Positions 13,767 to 14,850 of a stretch of 14,850 bases of DNA are shown here, piece after piece; position 1 is the first letter of the stretch; each line of letters begins with the position of its first letter. The translations under genes were made by a program, and so were the position numbers. This DNA comes from Sulfitobacter sp. (GTDB taxonomy: Bacteria > Pseudomonadota > Alphaproteobacteria > Rhodobacterales > Rhodobacteraceae), in assembly GCA_024636405.1 (NCBI GenBank), contig JAGXHC010000176.1, positions 1 through 14,850 on the forward strand, given 5' to 3'. A model generated the notes under the pieces. The model had not been told where the DNA came from, searched no databases, and saw only the letters and a program-made list of their open reading frames with translations.

Positions 13767-14519
13767 TCAGCCCTTGTTTGCCATATGCGAGGCGGTTGGC
13801 CGTCCGGCTGCGATCCGCTCAGCCTCCAGTCTCGCGATGGTGTCGTCGATGGCGCGCCGGTCAGTCATGCCATGGGGGTTTTCACGCGTTGGCATGGTTT
13901 CGGCCACATGCAGAAACCGTTCCTGCGCCACGGCATAAAGACGACGCAATTCGGCCAGCGGGTCGGCGTGGTCATCGGCGCGGATATCCAGCCAAGGATA
14001 ATCCTGATCGCGGTAGATCACCAGACAGGCGGATTGCTTGCCGCGCTTGTCACCGCCCGCATCCTCGCCCGCCTGCATCGCGATCAGAAGCCGTTCGGTC
14101 AGCGGTTTGTCCAGCGCCGCCTGATAGGCCGCCAGCGTGTCGGCGATGACGGCGGGGCCTTCCAGCATGTTGCCGGCAACCGATACACCATCCGCCACCA
14201 GATGCCCGCACCAATCGACGCAGGTGCCACCGGTAAAGGCCGCGTTGCGCCCCTGCGCATCGATCAGGTGGAACTGGCGGTTGGCGTGCCCGTCATCGCG
14301 CTCCGTCAGGATCGGCACGATCGCATCGGGTGGTGCGCCCGCGCTTAACAAGCGCAGGGCGTCAGGCCCATAGGTCGGATTTACAAAGGCCTGGGTGGCG
14401 ACGGCCCCGACACGTCCGTTCAGGAAGGGTACAGCACACCCCACGGCAAAGAAACGGCTGGCAACAGCAATGCCCAGATGGCCGGTGGCAGGGTCACGGG
14501 AAACGATGGAATATGTCAT
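13767..14519 (-). CDS. DUF1028 family protein (putative Ntn-hydrolase-like)
   Basis: This 250-residue protein matches the DUF1028 family along its whole length. Typical features are TYSIVSRDPATGHLGIAVAS at the N-terminus, FFAVGCAVPF, GAVATQAFVNPTYGPDALRL, then GGTCVDWCGHLVADGVSVAGNML and a C-terminal acidic/arginine-rich region (DHADPLAELRRLYAVA). The family is predicted to adopt an Ntn-hydrolase-type fold, but no reaction is established. No signal peptide is visible, which suggests a cytoplasmic protein. ATG at 14519 lies three bases after the stop of a gamma-glutamyltransferase gene, with AGGA about nine bases upstream, so the two form an operon and may act on the same gamma-glutamyl or peptide substrate. 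Family identity is sure; the role is inference from the neighbour. Confidence 0.9.
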   Translation of the reverse strand: MTYSIVSRDPATGHLGIAVASRFFAVGCAVPFLNGRVGAVATQAFVNPTYGPDALRLLSAGAPPDAIVPILTERDDGHANRQFHLIDAQGRNAAFTGGTCVDWCGHLVADGVSVAGNMLEGPAVIADTLAAYQAALDKPLTERLLIAMQAGEDAGGDKRGKQSACLVIYRDQDYPWLDIRADDHADPLAELRRLYAVAQERFLHVAETMPTRENPHGMTDRRAIDDTIARLEAERIAAGRPTASHMANKG

Positions 14520-14522
14520 GTC

Positions 14523-14850
14523 TTAACGTCCTATAGCATAGGCCTGCATCAGGCGGGGAGTGGCGGCGGCGCGCAGCAATCCATCCGGATCGCGCCGCGC
14601 TGCAGTCATGCGGCCCACGCTCCAGGGTTCGGCTTCGGTAACAAGATGGCCGCGCGCGCGCAGATCGTTCAGCACGCCCGCGCCAAGGCTTGTTTCGGCC
14701 ATGATCATGCCCGGCTGGCGCGAACGTGGGTAAAAGCTGGATGGGAAATGCGTGGAATGAAACAGCGGCGCGTCGATCGCCTCTTGGAGGTTCATCTGGT
14801 GGTGGGCATAGCGCAGGAAGAACACCAGCTGCCATTGATCCTGCTGGTCG
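14523..14850 (-). CDS. ggt: Gamma-glutamyltransferase family protein, C-terminal part
   Basis: The gene runs off the right edge; the last 108 codons are visible. They begin with DQQDQWQLVFFLRYAHHQMN, the well-known C-terminal block of gamma-glutamyltransferase-like proteins, followed by LQEAIDAPLFHSTHFPSSF, ETSLGAGVLNDLRARGH and AEPWSVGRMTAARRDPDG, ending AYAIGR. The catalytic Thr of the small subunit lies outside the window, so activity cannot be judged. These enzymes split or transfer gamma-glutamyl groups of glutathione and related peptides. It is the upstream partner of the DUF1028 gene. Confidence 0.88.
   Translation of the reverse strand, partial: DQQDQWQLVFFLRYAHHQMNLQEAIDAPLFHSTHFPSSFYPRSRQPGMIMAETSLGAGVLNDLRARGHLVTEAEPWSVGRMTAARRDPDGLLRAAATPRLMQAYAIGR

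Noticed and set aside
1..14850. CRISPR arrays, tRNA or rRNA genes, insertion sequences, phage or defence genes
   Set aside because: None seen on either strand by eye; the repeats present are short and few, and no transposase or integrase motif was found.

Overview
The window is a chromosomal segment of an alphaproteobacterium, most likely a marine Rhodobacteraceae (Roseobacter-group) species. This is inferred from the moderately high GC content, the style of the protein sequences and the gene order nasT-nasS-nrtA-nrtB-nrtD-nirB-nirD-nasA-(TrpD2-like)-cysG. All supported genes lie on the minus strand, so transcription runs from high to low coordinates.

The right edge (13767-14850) carries the 3' end of a gamma-glutamyltransferase gene followed three bases later by a DUF1028 gene, an apparent two-gene operon. 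A 362-base gene-free stretch follows, in which nasT probably begins. The centre (1170-13404) is an assimilatory nitrate cluster. It holds the NasT/NasS regulatory pair, a 267-base leader, the periplasmic binding protein NrtA, remnants of the ABC permease NrtB and its ATPase, and then NADH nitrite reductase NirB and NirD, assimilatory nitrate reductase NasA, a TrpD2-like protein and siroheme synthase CysG, which makes the cofactor of NirB. Many junctions are four-base stop/start overlaps, which points to one translationally coupled unit. The left end (1-1169) holds a separate, AT-richer gene for a C92-family (YiiX/YaeF-like) permuted papain-fold protein.

Two observations stand out. First, the nitrate transporter is broken. 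An internal deletion has joined about the first 238 residues of NrtB to the last third of the ATPase in the wrong frame, removing the end of the permease and the Walker A, Q-loop and signature region of the ATPase. Every reductase gene downstream is still open. Second, the nasS-nrtA leader shows a textbook antitermination layout. Two adjacent hairpins with A1/G4 loops, as expected for an ANTAR protein such as NasT, lie just upstream, and the second shares nine bases with the 5' arm of a long terminator hairpin followed by a U tract. The two folds exclude each other. A second strong terminator sits between nrtA and nrtB.

The working model, based on known NasTS systems, is that cytoplasmic NasS holds NasT when nitrate and nitrite are absent; on binding the anion it frees NasT to stabilise the antiterminator hairpins and open the operon. 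In this genome the open operon would make reductases but no working ABC importer, so nitrate would have to enter by another route, or the strain lives on nitrite, or the deletion is a recent lesion.
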